From: an uncultured Ignavibacteriota bacterium | Lineage (GTDB): Bacteria; Bacteroidota; Ignavibacteria; Tepidaquicellales; Tepidaquicellaceae | Assembly: GCA_903831845.1 (NCBI GenBank) | Contig: CAIKZJ010000372.1 | Location: 1-33,995 of the forward strand | Direction: 5' to 3' | DNA length: 33,995 nt | In this document: one piece after another, positions 18,262 through 25,755 of the stretch | Numbering within the stretch: the stretch's first letter is position 1 | Layout: every line of letters begins with the position of its first letter | The notes under the pieces: generated by a model | Told to the model about the DNA's origin: nothing | Database searches by the model: none | What the model saw: the letters and a program-made list of their open reading frames with translations, nothing else | Program-made: the position numbers and the translations under genes

Positions 18262-18738
18262 CTACTTTATATCTTTGATTATCTCTACCGCCTTTTCGGG
18301 GGTGAGTTTTGTGTAAATCTTATCGTTGACCATCATCGCGGGACCCTGGTCGCACATGCCTAAGCAGTTCGTGTGCTCGAGGGTTATCTTCTTATCTTTC
18401 GTTGTTTCTCCCGCTTTGCTGATCTTAAGTTCTCTCTTTATTGCTTTTTCGACTTCTTCCTTACCCGCCATGTCGCAGACTATTGTCCTGCAGAGTCTTA
18501 CGATGTTCCTTCCCTGCGGTTCGGAATGAAGGAATGAGTAGAAGGAAATCACGCTGTAAACCTCGACGGGATGAATGTCGAGCAGACGCGCTATTTCCTG
18601 CTGAGCAAAATCCGGAATGTATCTGTGCTTGCGCTGTACAGCCTGCAGAATCGGCATAAGCGCCGAACGTTCGCTTCCGTGCTCTTTAACCAGTGCTTCG
18701 AGTTCTTCTGTAATTGAATTTTTCTCTAATACTAACAT
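18262..18738 (-). CDS. NuoE/HydC-like [2Fe-2S] thioredoxin-fold subunit (second copy)
   Basis: A 158-residue member of the 24-kDa subunit family (NuoE, HydC). The helical N-terminus ends in ALMPILQAVQRKHRYIP, then IHPVEVYSVISFYSFL. The thioredoxin-like domain carries the four cluster cysteines C83-x4-C88 and C125-x3-C129 (CLGMC), so it should bind a [2Fe-2S] cluster. The family passes electrons between flavin subunits and partner proteins. It lies 6 nt behind a receiver gene and is transcribed away from the hydCBA genes, which already contain a NuoE-like subunit. It is only moderately similar to that one (RTIVC rather than RGTAC). It could be an alternative electron-input subunit or a redox partner of the signalling proteins. 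Function inferred from context only. Confidence 0.88.
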   Translation of the reverse strand: MLVLEKNSITEELEALVKEHGSERSALMPILQAVQRKHRYIPDFAQQEIARLLDIHPVEVYSVISFYSFLHSEPQGRNIVRLCRTIVCDMAGKEEVEKAIKRELKISKAGETTKDKKITLEHTNCLGMCDQGPAMMVNDKIYTKLTPEKAVEIIKDIK

Positions 18739-18744
18739 AAGCCC

Positions 18745-19113
18745 CTACTTTTTTAAAAGGTTTTCAACTTTTTGGATTAACATATCGGGTGAAATCGGCT
18801 TCTCGACGAAATCGTCAACCGGGACCATTTCGCTCGCTCCGAAATCCATTCCGACCGCCTTCGAAATCGATGTGTACATGATTATCGGCGTCTTGTTGTT
18901 TTCCCTGCGGAGTTTCTGCGCGAGAAAGAAACCGTCGTCGGGTTCGTCCATCATTACGTCAAGTATGATTAGATCGGGCTTGTTGTTCGTGATAATTTCA
19001 TATCCTTCTTTGGGATTGCTTGCGGTGATGACCTTGTAACCTTTTGATGATAATACCAGTTCGCTGGCTTCACGGATATCAGGATCATCGTCGATGACTG
19101 CTATGAGTGCCAT
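18745..19113 (-). CDS. Stand-alone response-regulator receiver domain
   Basis: A 122-residue single receiver domain with no output domain. The acidic pocket is D8-D9-D10, the phosphoacceptor D52 (IILDVMMDEPDDGF), the switch threonine T81 (IMYTSIS) and the conserved lysine K105 (FVEKPIS). The GGAGG ribosome binding site sits 5-6 nt before the ATG. It shares an unusual extended segment (LD-x-x-M-x-[ED]-x-x-D-x-GF-x-LA, later GM-x-F) with the receiver downstream of hydS, so the two are paralogues and probably serve the same kinases. First gene of a two-gene unit with the NuoE-like subunit. Output must be by protein-protein interaction or phosphorelay. Confidence 0.9.
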   Translation of the reverse strand: MALIAVIDDDPDIREASELVLSSKGYKVITASNPKEGYEIITNNKPDLIILDVMMDEPDDGFFLAQKLRRENNKTPIIMYTSISKAVGMDFGASEMVPVDDFVEKPISPDMLIQKVENLLKK

Positions 19114-19155
19114 TTATTCCTCCGGAAATGTTTTAAAGATTTATGAAACATAAAT

Positions 19156-19177
19156 AATAGTCCGCTGAATTACTATT
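19156..19177. repeat. Inverted repeat AATAGT-N10-ACTATT
   Basis: Perfect 6-bp arms separated by 10 bp lie 43-64 bp upstream of the minus-strand receiver start, where a promoter is expected. This would suit a dimeric regulator, but no regulator is known. Confidence 0.35.
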
Positions 19178-19260
19178 CAAAAATTTTTCACCACCCCGCA
19201 TCACATCCTTTGTCATTGATAGATGATTTTATAAAGAGTAATTTTGTACAGGAGTCGAAA

Positions 19261-19458
19261 ATGTTTCCCTGTTACTCCATAGAATACACAAAACAATTCA
19301 CAAAGGAAAAAACATATAACCGCTGCATACTCCCGGAATGCAACGCTATGAAAAAAACTGATCTCCTGTCTCAGTCTCCGGACAGACAGGACGCGGCAGC
19401 GGAAGGAAAAACAAAAAACTCAAAGGTCAAACCATGCCCCTTACAGGGCTTGCTATAG
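19261..19458 (+). CDS. Possible small cysteine-containing protein (doubtful)
   Basis: A 65-codon frame starting ATG-TTT-CCC-TGT, with AGGAG 7 nt upstream, encodes MFPC, NRC..PEC and KPC segments (four cysteines) and a hydrophilic middle. It resembles no family I know. It overlaps a hairpin and lies in the leader region of the hyd operon. It could be a leader peptide or chance; the Shine-Dalgarno-like site is the only support. Confidence 0.2.
   Translation: MFPCYSIEYTKQFTKEKTYNRCILPECNAMKKTDLLSQSPDRQDAAAEGKTKNSKVKPCPLQGLL
19365..19390 (+). repeat. Hairpin in the hyd upstream region
   Basis: CCTGTCT (19365-19371) pairs with AGACAGG (19384-19390), with an inner GTC-TCCG-GAC stem offset by a 2-nt bulge. 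No T-run follows, so it is not a typical terminator. Confidence 0.4.
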
Positions 19459-19477
19459 GTATTTAAGTTTTTATTTG

Positions 19478-19512
19478 TATAATTATTTTCCCCGGAAACC
19501 GCGAAGGTTTCC
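19478..19512 (+). promoter_or_regulatory. Candidate hydCBA promoter element and 5' stem-loop
   Basis: A consensus TATAAT at 19478-19483, with a poor -35, would start transcription near 19490, immediately before a perfect stem-loop GGAAACC-GCGAA-GGTTTCC (19494-19512). The mRNA would then begin with a hairpin about 22 nt ahead of the hydC start codon, which can stabilise transcripts or control translation. Confidence 0.35.
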
Positions 19513-19534
19513 AAAAGACAAATTAAAGAATCAT

Positions 19535-20017
19535 ATGCATAAACAAATTTTTCAGAAGTATCCCGCCAAAGACAAGAGCAATCTTATAGCTCTTCTCCAG
19601 GCAGTACAGGATATTTACGGATATTTGCCCGAAGGCGCGTTGCAGGAAGTATCGGATTTTGTCGGCTTGCCGCTCAGCCGTGTTTACGGCGTCGCTACTT
19701 TCTACAACCAGTTCAGACTCACCCCGCTGGGCGAAAACGTAATACGCGTGTGCAGGGGTACTGCGTGCCACGTTTGCAATTCGGCGAACATATTGTTTAC
19801 ACTCGAAACCAATCTGGGTATCAAAGCGGGTCAGACAACCAGAGACAAGAAATTCACTCTCGAAACTGTCGCCTGTATCGGCGCTTGCTCGATCGCGCCG
19901 GTAATTACAGTCAATGACGAGTACTACGGAAAAATAACCGTTAAGGAAATTCCGGGCATTATCAAGAAATACAATGTTACTAAAGTTCAGGACAAACAGA
20001 AAGCAGGTGTAAAATGA
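19535..20017 (+). CDS. hydC: [FeFe]-hydrogenase HydC subunit (NuoE-like, [2Fe-2S])
   Basis: A 160-residue NuoE-family subunit of a trimeric NAD-linked [FeFe]-hydrogenase. Start chosen at the ATG giving MHKQIFQKYP; an upstream in-frame TTG (19475) would add 20 residues that run through the leader hairpin and do not look conserved. LIALLQAVQDIYGYLP and LSRVYGVATFYNQF are typical family stretches. The [2Fe-2S] cysteines are C73-x4-C78 (CRGTAC) and C114-x3-C118 (CIGAC). Known role: electron transfer next to the flavin subunit HydB. Its stop overlaps the hydB start (ATGA), showing translational coupling. Confidence 0.93.
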   Translation: MHKQIFQKYPAKDKSNLIALLQAVQDIYGYLPEGALQEVSDFVGLPLSRVYGVATFYNQFRLTPLGENVIRVCRGTACHVCNSANILFTLETNLGIKAGQTTRDKKFTLETVACIGACSIAPVITVNDEYYGKITVKEIPGIIKKYNVTKVQDKQKAGVK

Positions 20018-21999
20018 AAACATTCATAGACGTATGCTGCAAGGAATGCTGGCACTCGCCCGAAAAACCGTGCGACCAGTTCGTCAGATGCTGTACGGAA
20101 GGCCCTCTGTGCCACCACAACACTGACTGCGAAAAGAAATTCAGGGACCTGAATAAGAAATTAAGATACGAGGAACACGACGTTCCTATCATTATAATCG
20201 GAAAAGGCACCTGCGGCCTCGCCGCCGGCGCGCAGAAGGTCGAAGACGCGATAAGAGCCGAACTTTCTAAACTTAACATTAAAGCTAAGATAGAAACCAC
20301 AGGCTGCGTCGGATGCTGCGCCCAGGAACCGATAGTCGATATAAAACTCCCCGGCGGAGACAGGATTTCCTATTCGCAGGTCAGTCCGAAAATCGTACCG
20401 AGACTCATAAAGAAAACTCTAGTCGAAAAAGGAATTTTTTCCGAGAACGTTCTCGGCACGTACGGCAAATCTAACGGCGAAGTAAAGAACATAAACAAAA
20501 TCCCGTTCTTCGAACACCAGTTAAAGGTCGTTCTGGAGAACTGCGGGGTTGTTAACCCGACCTCCATCGACGCGTACATTTCAAACGGCGGTTTCAAGGC
20601 TCTCGATAAGGTCATATGCCACATGAAACCCGATGAAGTAGTGAAAGACGTTCTCGCAAGCGGTCTGCGCGGAAGAGGCGGCGGCGGGTTCCCGACAGGA
20701 AAGAAATGGGAATTTGCGCTTAAACAGAAATCCGAAACAAAGTATATAATATGCAACGCCGACGAAGGCGACCCGGGCGCGTTCATGGACAGATCGGTCC
20801 TCGAAAGCGACCCGTATAAGGTCGTCGAAGGTATGCTCATAGGCGGCTACGCTATCGGAGCTTCGCTCGGATACATTTACTGCCGCGCCGAATACCCGCT
20901 GGCTATCGAAAGACTCGAAAACACGATAAAGGAATGCAAGAGATACGGTCTGCTCGGCGAGAATATTCTCGGCAGCGGATTCACCTTCAACCTCAAGATT
21001 AAAAAAGGCGCCGGCGCGTTCGTTTGCGGCGAAGAAACCGCTCTGATTGCTTCTATCGAAGGCAAACGCGGCATGCCCAAACCCCGTCCGCCTTACCCGG
21101 CTGTCTCCGGTTTATGGAACAAACCGACTGTCATCAACAACGTCGAAACGTTCGCGAACATTCCGCAGGTATTCAAAAGAGGCTCGGAATGGTTTGCTTC
21201 TGTAGGAACGGCGTCCAGCAAAGGCACAAAAGTATTCGCTCTAAGCGGCAAGGTCAAGAATACCGGTCTCGTAGAAGTCCCGATGGGCATTACATTAAGA
21301 GAAGTCGTATTTAAAATCGGCGGCGGCATTCCTGAAAACAAGAAATTCAAAGCAGTACAGATAGGCGGTCCTTCCGGCGGTTGTCTGCCCGACCAGGTTC
21401 TCGATACCGTCGTCGATTACGAATCACTAAAGAAAGTCGGCGCGATGATGGGCTCGGGCGGTTTCGTTGTTATGGACGAAACCACGTGCATGGTCGACGT
21501 AGCGAAGTTCTTCCTCACGTTCATTCAGAACGAATCGTGCGGGAAATGCGTACCCTGCCGCGAAGGCACGAAACGTATGCTCGAAATAATCGAAAAGATT
21601 CCCCAGAGTTACAAGAACACAAAAAACAAACTGGACCAGCTTCAGAGATTCAAAGGCATCATTCACCTGCAGCGTCTCGCAGACGTTATCAAGGATACAT
21701 CGCTCTGCGGTCTGGGTCAATCGGCGCCGAATCCCATTCTCTCGGGACTGATGTATTTCCGCGACGAGTACGAAGAGCATCTGTATGACAGAAAATGCTC
21801 CGCAGGAGTCTGCAAGGAACTTCTCACGTTTGTTATCAACAACGACCTGTGCGAAGGCTGCGGACTCTGCGCCCGCAGATGTCCCGTCGAAGCTATCGTC
21901 GGTGACAAGGGTCAGGCGCATTACATCGTTGAAGACAAGTGCATTAAATGCGGAATGTGTGTCGACAACTGCAAGTTCGAAGCAGTGCTCGTTTCGTAA
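20014..21999 (+). CDS. hydB: [FeFe]-hydrogenase HydB subunit (NuoF-like, NADH/FMN/Fe-S)
   Basis: A 661-residue diaphorase subunit. Residues 8-39 form a cysteine-rich module (C8, C9, C12, C20, C26, C27, C33, C39) that I cannot assign. Next comes a thioredoxin-like [2Fe-2S] domain (GTC67GLAAG, C98VGCC102). Then the NuoF core: the FMN/NADH glycine-rich loop GLRGRGGGGFPTG from residue 217, ICNADEGDPGAFMDR, and the [4Fe-4S] site C509GKC512VPC515 with C565. The C-terminus is a two-cluster ferredoxin (C613, C616, C619, C623 and C643, C646, C649, C653). This is the domain order of HydB in HydABC-type electron-bifurcating hydrogenases, where NAD(H) reacts at the FMN. It lies between hydC and hydA in one operon. 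Confidence 0.95.
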   Translation: MKTFIDVCCKECWHSPEKPCDQFVRCCTEGPLCHHNTDCEKKFRDLNKKLRYEEHDVPIIIIGKGTCGLAAGAQKVEDAIRAELSKLNIKAKIETTGCVGCCAQEPIVDIKLPGGDRISYSQVSPKIVPRLIKKTLVEKGIFSENVLGTYGKSNGEVKNINKIPFFEHQLKVVLENCGVVNPTSIDAYISNGGFKALDKVICHMKPDEVVKDVLASGLRGRGGGGFPTGKKWEFALKQKSETKYIICNADEGDPGAFMDRSVLESDPYKVVEGMLIGGYAIGASLGYIYCRAEYPLAIERLENTIKECKRYGLLGENILGSGFTFNLKIKKGAGAFVCGEETALIASIEGKRGMPKPRPPYPAVSGLWNKPTVINNVETFANIPQVFKRGSEWFASVGTASSKGTKVFALSGKVKNTGLVEVPMGITLREVVFKIGGGIPENKKFKAVQIGGPSGGCLPDQVLDTVVDYESLKKVGAMMGSGGFVVMDETTCMVDVAKFFLTFIQNESCGKCVPCREGTKRMLEIIEKIPQSYKNTKNKLDQLQRFKGIIHLQRLADVIKDTSLCGLGQSAPNPILSGLMYFRDEYEEHLYDRKCSAGVCKELLTFVINNDLCEGCGLCARRCPVEAIVGDKGQAHYIVEDKCIKCGMCVDNCKFEAVLVS

Positions 22000-22035
22000 C
22001 TCTGTTTTTGAAAATAAAATTTGAATTTTAATAAT

Positions 22036-23751
22036 ATGGTAGAACTCACAATAAATAAGATAAAAGTTAATGCTGAAGAAGGAATGACGATTCTCGACGC
22101 CGCCAAATCGGCGGGAATCGCAATCCCGACTCTGTGCCACATGAAGAACCTCTTCCCCACCGGCGCCTGCAGAATATGTTCCGTCGAAGTGGAAGGCCAG
22201 AGAGGCCTCATTCCGAGCTGCGCGTATCCCGTTTACGAAGGCATGGTCGTGGATACGAACTCCCCGAGAGTGAGAAAAGCAAGGAAGACGATCGTTGAAC
22301 TTCTCATAGAAAACCATCCGCAGGATTGCCTCATTTGCGTCAGGAACAAGAACTGCGAACTTCAGGACCTTTCGGCGCAGTACGGCATCCGCGAGCACCG
22401 TTACGCGGGCGAATCCAAAGACCACGCTATCGATATTTCGAGCCCGTCGATGGAACGCGACCCTGCAAAGTGCATACTATGCGGCAGATGCGTGCGCGTC
22501 TGCAACGAAGTGCAGCAGGTCGGCGCCATCGATTTCACGAAGAGAGGTTTCCAGAGCATAGTTACCACTCCCTACAACAAAGGACTTAACATCAGCGACT
22601 GCATTCTCTGCGGACAGTGCATACTCGTATGCCCGACTGCGGCTCTTCGCGAAAAAGGCCAGTTAAAGGAAGTAGCTAACGCTATTAACAACAAGAATAA
22701 ATTCGTCGTGGCGCAGATAGCACCAGCGGTCCGCGCATCACTCGGCGAAGAATATAATATGCCGCTGGGCTCCGATGTGACCGGACAGCTCGTTACGGGA
22801 CTTAAAAGACTCGGATTCAAGAGAGTATTCGACACGAACTTCGCGGCCGACCTTACTATCATGGAAGAAGCCACTGAACTCGTAAACAGGGTTGCAACAA
22901 ATAAACCCCTTCCGATGTTCACGAGCTGCTGCCCGGGCTGGGTAAAGTACATTGAACACAGAAGACCGGAACTTCTTAAGCACGTTTCCACCTGCAAGTC
23001 GCCTCACGAAATGGAAGGCGCCGTGCTGAAAACATATTACGCGAAGAAAATCGGCATAGATCCGAAAGACGTTGTAGTGGTTTCAATAATGCCATGTACC
23101 GTTAAGAAATTCGAATCGAGCAGGCCGGAACTTTCCGAAGAATACATGCCCGACGTTGACGCGGTTCTCACAACAAGAGAACTCGTCAGGTATTTCAACA
23201 TGGCAGGCATCGATTTCTGCGATCTCCCGAGCACTGATTTTGATAATCCGCTCGGAGAATCAACAGGAGCAGCCATAATTTTCGGTACTTCAGGCGGCGT
23301 AATGGAAGCGGCCATAAGAACCGCGCACTTCATGATAACAGGCAAGGAACTCGAAAAACTGGAATTTGAACAGATAAGAGGTTTCGACGGGATTAAGGAA
23401 CTGTCGCTCGATCTCAACGGATTGAAACTCAATTTCGCGGTCGTTAACGGCATCGGCAATGTTGCGCAGGTTCTCGACCAGGTCGAAAACGGCACGTGCA
23501 AATATCACTTCATCGAAGTAATGGCATGCCCCGGAGGCTGCATTAACGGCGGCGGACAGCCCATTCATCAGAAACCCGAAAAGGTAATCAAGAGAGTAAA
23601 AGCTCTGTATGAGATCGACTCAAAGATGATGCACAGAAAATCGCACGAGAACGAATCAGTGAAAATACTTTATAAGGAGTTCTTCGGAGAGCCCAACAGC
23701 CATAAGGCTCACGAAATTCTCCATACTCATTATAAAAGCAGAAAAAAATAA
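22036..23751 (+). CDS. hydA: [FeFe]-hydrogenase catalytic subunit HydA (group A3 type)
   Basis: A 571-residue catalytic subunit that makes or splits H2. Start chosen at ATG 22036 (MVELTINKI); a TTG 15 nt earlier is possible. Domains: plant-type [2Fe-2S] (C34, C45, C48, C62), His-ligated [4Fe-4S] (H94, C98, C101, C107), two-cluster ferredoxin (C146-C156 and C189-C199), then the H-cluster domain. All three signature loops are canonical: L1 TSC298C299PGW, L2 MPC354TVKKFE, L3 EVMAC498PGGC502INGGGQP. The proton-relay cysteine C298 and the acidic pair in TIMEE278 are kept, so it should be fully active once matured. The NuoG-like front and the HydB/HydC partners point to the trimeric NAD/ferredoxin-linked type. 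Maturation genes hydEFG are not in the window. Confidence 0.96.
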   Translation: MVELTINKIKVNAEEGMTILDAAKSAGIAIPTLCHMKNLFPTGACRICSVEVEGQRGLIPSCAYPVYEGMVVDTNSPRVRKARKTIVELLIENHPQDCLICVRNKNCELQDLSAQYGIREHRYAGESKDHAIDISSPSMERDPAKCILCGRCVRVCNEVQQVGAIDFTKRGFQSIVTTPYNKGLNISDCILCGQCILVCPTAALREKGQLKEVANAINNKNKFVVAQIAPAVRASLGEEYNMPLGSDVTGQLVTGLKRLGFKRVFDTNFAADLTIMEEATELVNRVATNKPLPMFTSCCPGWVKYIEHRRPELLKHVSTCKSPHEMEGAVLKTYYAKKIGIDPKDVVVVSIMPCTVKKFESSRPELSEEYMPDVDAVLTTRELVRYFNMAGIDFCDLPSTDFDNPLGESTGAAIIFGTSGGVMEAAIRTAHFMITGKELEKLEFEQIRGFDGIKELSLDLNGLKLNFAVVNGIGNVAQVLDQVENGTCKYHFIEVMACPGGCINGGGQPIHQKPEKVIKRVKALYEIDSKMMHRKSHENESVKILYKEFFGEPNSHKAHEILHTHYKSRKK

Positions 23752-23754
23752 TAT

Positions 23755-25725
23755 ATGTACGGCACTGTTGAGACAATACCGGATCTGTGCAAGAGATGTT
23801 ACTCCTGCGTGAGAGAATGCCCGGCTATCGCCATCCGCGTAGAGCACGGGCAGGCAGTAGTCATGTCGGAGAGATGCATCGCATGCGGACACTGCGTCAC
23901 GGTATGCTCGCAGAACGCCAAACACACAAAGAGTGAAGCCGGCTACGTTCTCGGCGAGGTAATACCCCGCGGGAACGTAGTTGCCGTCGTTGCTCCCTCA
24001 TTTCCCGCGTCCTTCCCGGAAAATTTCCCGAAGGTCGCATCGGCATTGAGAAAACTCGGTTTCAGCAAAGTCTGCGAGGCGGCCTTCGGCGCCGATCTGA
24101 TAAGCCCGAAGTATCTCTCTGAAATCGAAAGGAACGGCAAAAAAACAATTATAAGTTCGGCCTGTCCCGCAATTTATAATTATATCGAAATGTATTTCTC
24201 CGAACTCGTACCGAAACTCGCTAAAATTGTCTCGCCGATGGTAGCTATGGGAAGGTACGTCAAGGAAACATTCGGGAAAGATACAAGCGTCGTATTCATC
24301 GGCCCGTGCATCGCGAAGAAAAGCGAATGCCACGACGAAAAAGTTGAAGGCGCGATTGACGCTGTGCTTACTTTCGCCGAACTCAAACAGATGCTGAATG
24401 AAAACAACATCGATTTGTCGGACCTTGATGAATCGGAATTTGACCCGCCTGAAGGACTCGTCGGCAAATCATTCCCCCTCGCTGGCGGACTGATAAAAAC
24501 CGCCGATATTCCGGGCGATATTCTCGAAAAGGAAATTATAGTGGTCGAAGGAAGAAGCAAGGTCGAGGAAATACTTCACGAACTGCTCAACAACAAGATT
24601 AACGCCAGATTCATCGACATACTTTTCTGCGAAGGATGCATTAAGGGACCGGCTATAGACAGCAACCTTAATTACTATTCAAGACGCGAAAAGGTAATTA
24701 ATTACATCCACGACAGGATGAGGGCTGCGGATAAACAGGTATGGAAAAGCAATATTTACAACGCCCGGAATATAGACCTGTCGAGGGAGTTCGAGAACCG
24801 CGATAAACGCCTTCCCGCTCCTGACGAAGAACAGATAAAGGAAATTCTCGCACAAACGAACAAGTTTTCAAAGCAGGACGAGCTGAATTGCAGAGCCTGC
24901 GGATATCTTTCATGCAGGGAATACGCGATTGCAATAGCTAAAGGCCTGGCCGAAAACGACATGTGCCTGCCTTACATGATAGATAAACTCGAAAAGGCAT
25001 ATAAGGAGCTTCAGGAAACACAGGAACAGCTTCAGTCGGCGGAAAAACTCGCGTCAATCGGACAACTCGCGGCAGGCGTAGCTCATGAGATAAACAATCC
25101 GCTCGGTACGATTCTCCTCTATACTTCCCTTCTCAAGAAAGACCTCGAGAAGAAACTCGAATCGCACCAGCCTATCGAGGATCTCGAACTCATCGCCGAG
25201 GAAACTAACAGGTGCAAGAATATTGTTTCAAACCTGCTTAACTTCGCAAGACAGGGACGCCTGAAAATTTCGGACGTCGACGTGTACGACCTGATTAACA
25301 CTATACTCAAGCCCGTGCGCGTCAGGCCTGAATTCAAGGGTATTTCATTCTCTGTCGAATGCGAGGCCGATGATACGACTATCAAAGGCGATTCCGACCA
25401 GCTGAAACAGGTTTTCATGAACGTTATTAACAACGCCTGCGAAGCGCTCGAAGAAAGCGAACAGAAAAGAGTGACAATTAAAATTTCCAAAGACGATACA
25501 TTTATAAATATTGAAATAAAGGATACAGGAAGCGGCATACCCAAAGAGAACATGGGTAAACTCTTTACTCCGTTCTTTACGACGAAAAAGATGGGCAAGG
25601 GCACGGGACTCGGTCTCGCCATAGTCTACGGCATTATCAAAATGCATAAAGGCGATATACGCGCGGCAAGCGACCCGGGGAAAGGCACAGCTTTTAACAT
25701 CAAATTACCATTAAATTTACAATAA
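23755..25725 (+). CDS. hydS: Sensory [FeFe]-hydrogenase-like protein fused to a histidine kinase (HydS type)
   Basis: A 656-residue fusion, 3 nt behind hydA. Order: two-cluster ferredoxin (C12, C15, C18, C22; C41, C44, C47, C51); H-cluster-like domain (about 75-320); a Fe-S module C379-x2-C382-x4-C387-x16-C404; a short coiled coil (about 410-430); HisKA with GVAH444EINNPLG; HATPase (NNACEAL, DTGSGIP, GTGLGLAIVYGI). H-cluster ligand cysteines are present: L1 SSA136C137PA, L2 GPC185IAKK, L3 FC292EGC295IKGP. Against HydA, the proton-relay Cys is Ala, the L2 Met is Gly and the L3 spacing is CxxC instead of CxxxC. Family knowledge: group C HydS proteins bind an H-cluster, have low activity and are thought to sense H2. 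No PAS or membrane segment is present. The likely role is to report H2 or redox state to the nearby receivers. Confidence 0.9.
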   Translation: MYGTVETIPDLCKRCYSCVRECPAIAIRVEHGQAVVMSERCIACGHCVTVCSQNAKHTKSEAGYVLGEVIPRGNVVAVVAPSFPASFPENFPKVASALRKLGFSKVCEAAFGADLISPKYLSEIERNGKKTIISSACPAIYNYIEMYFSELVPKLAKIVSPMVAMGRYVKETFGKDTSVVFIGPCIAKKSECHDEKVEGAIDAVLTFAELKQMLNENNIDLSDLDESEFDPPEGLVGKSFPLAGGLIKTADIPGDILEKEIIVVEGRSKVEEILHELLNNKINARFIDILFCEGCIKGPAIDSNLNYYSRREKVINYIHDRMRAADKQVWKSNIYNARNIDLSREFENRDKRLPAPDEEQIKEILAQTNKFSKQDELNCRACGYLSCREYAIAIAKGLAENDMCLPYMIDKLEKAYKELQETQEQLQSAEKLASIGQLAAGVAHEINNPLGTILLYTSLLKKDLEKKLESHQPIEDLELIAEETNRCKNIVSNLLNFARQGRLKISDVDVYDLINTILKPVRVRPEFKGISFSVECEADDTTIKGDSDQLKQVFMNVINNACEALEESEQKRVTIKISKDDTFINIEIKDTGSGIPKENMGKLFTPFFTTKKMGKGTGLGLAIVYGIIKMHKGDIRAASDPGKGTAFNIKLPLNLQ

Positions 25726-25755
25726 CAATAAACTGATTATATTTAAGGAGAAATC

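Larger units (their letters stand above)
19114..19534. promoter_or_regulatory. Divergent control region between the receiver/nuoE unit and hydCBA
   Basis: A 421-bp region holding the start signals of both hydrogenase-linked transcripts. It contains an AATAGT-N10-ACTATT inverted repeat close to the minus-strand start, a GC-containing hairpin in the middle, a TATAAT hexamer at 19478-19483 and a 7-bp hairpin just before hydC. A small plus-strand frame is also present. All points other than the sequence matches are inference. Confidence 0.5.

Noticed and set aside
21427-22425. A 332-residue minus-strand frame across hydB/hydA
   Set aside because: It lies opposite two well-identified genes and its composition is a shadow of their codon use; no domain is recognisable.
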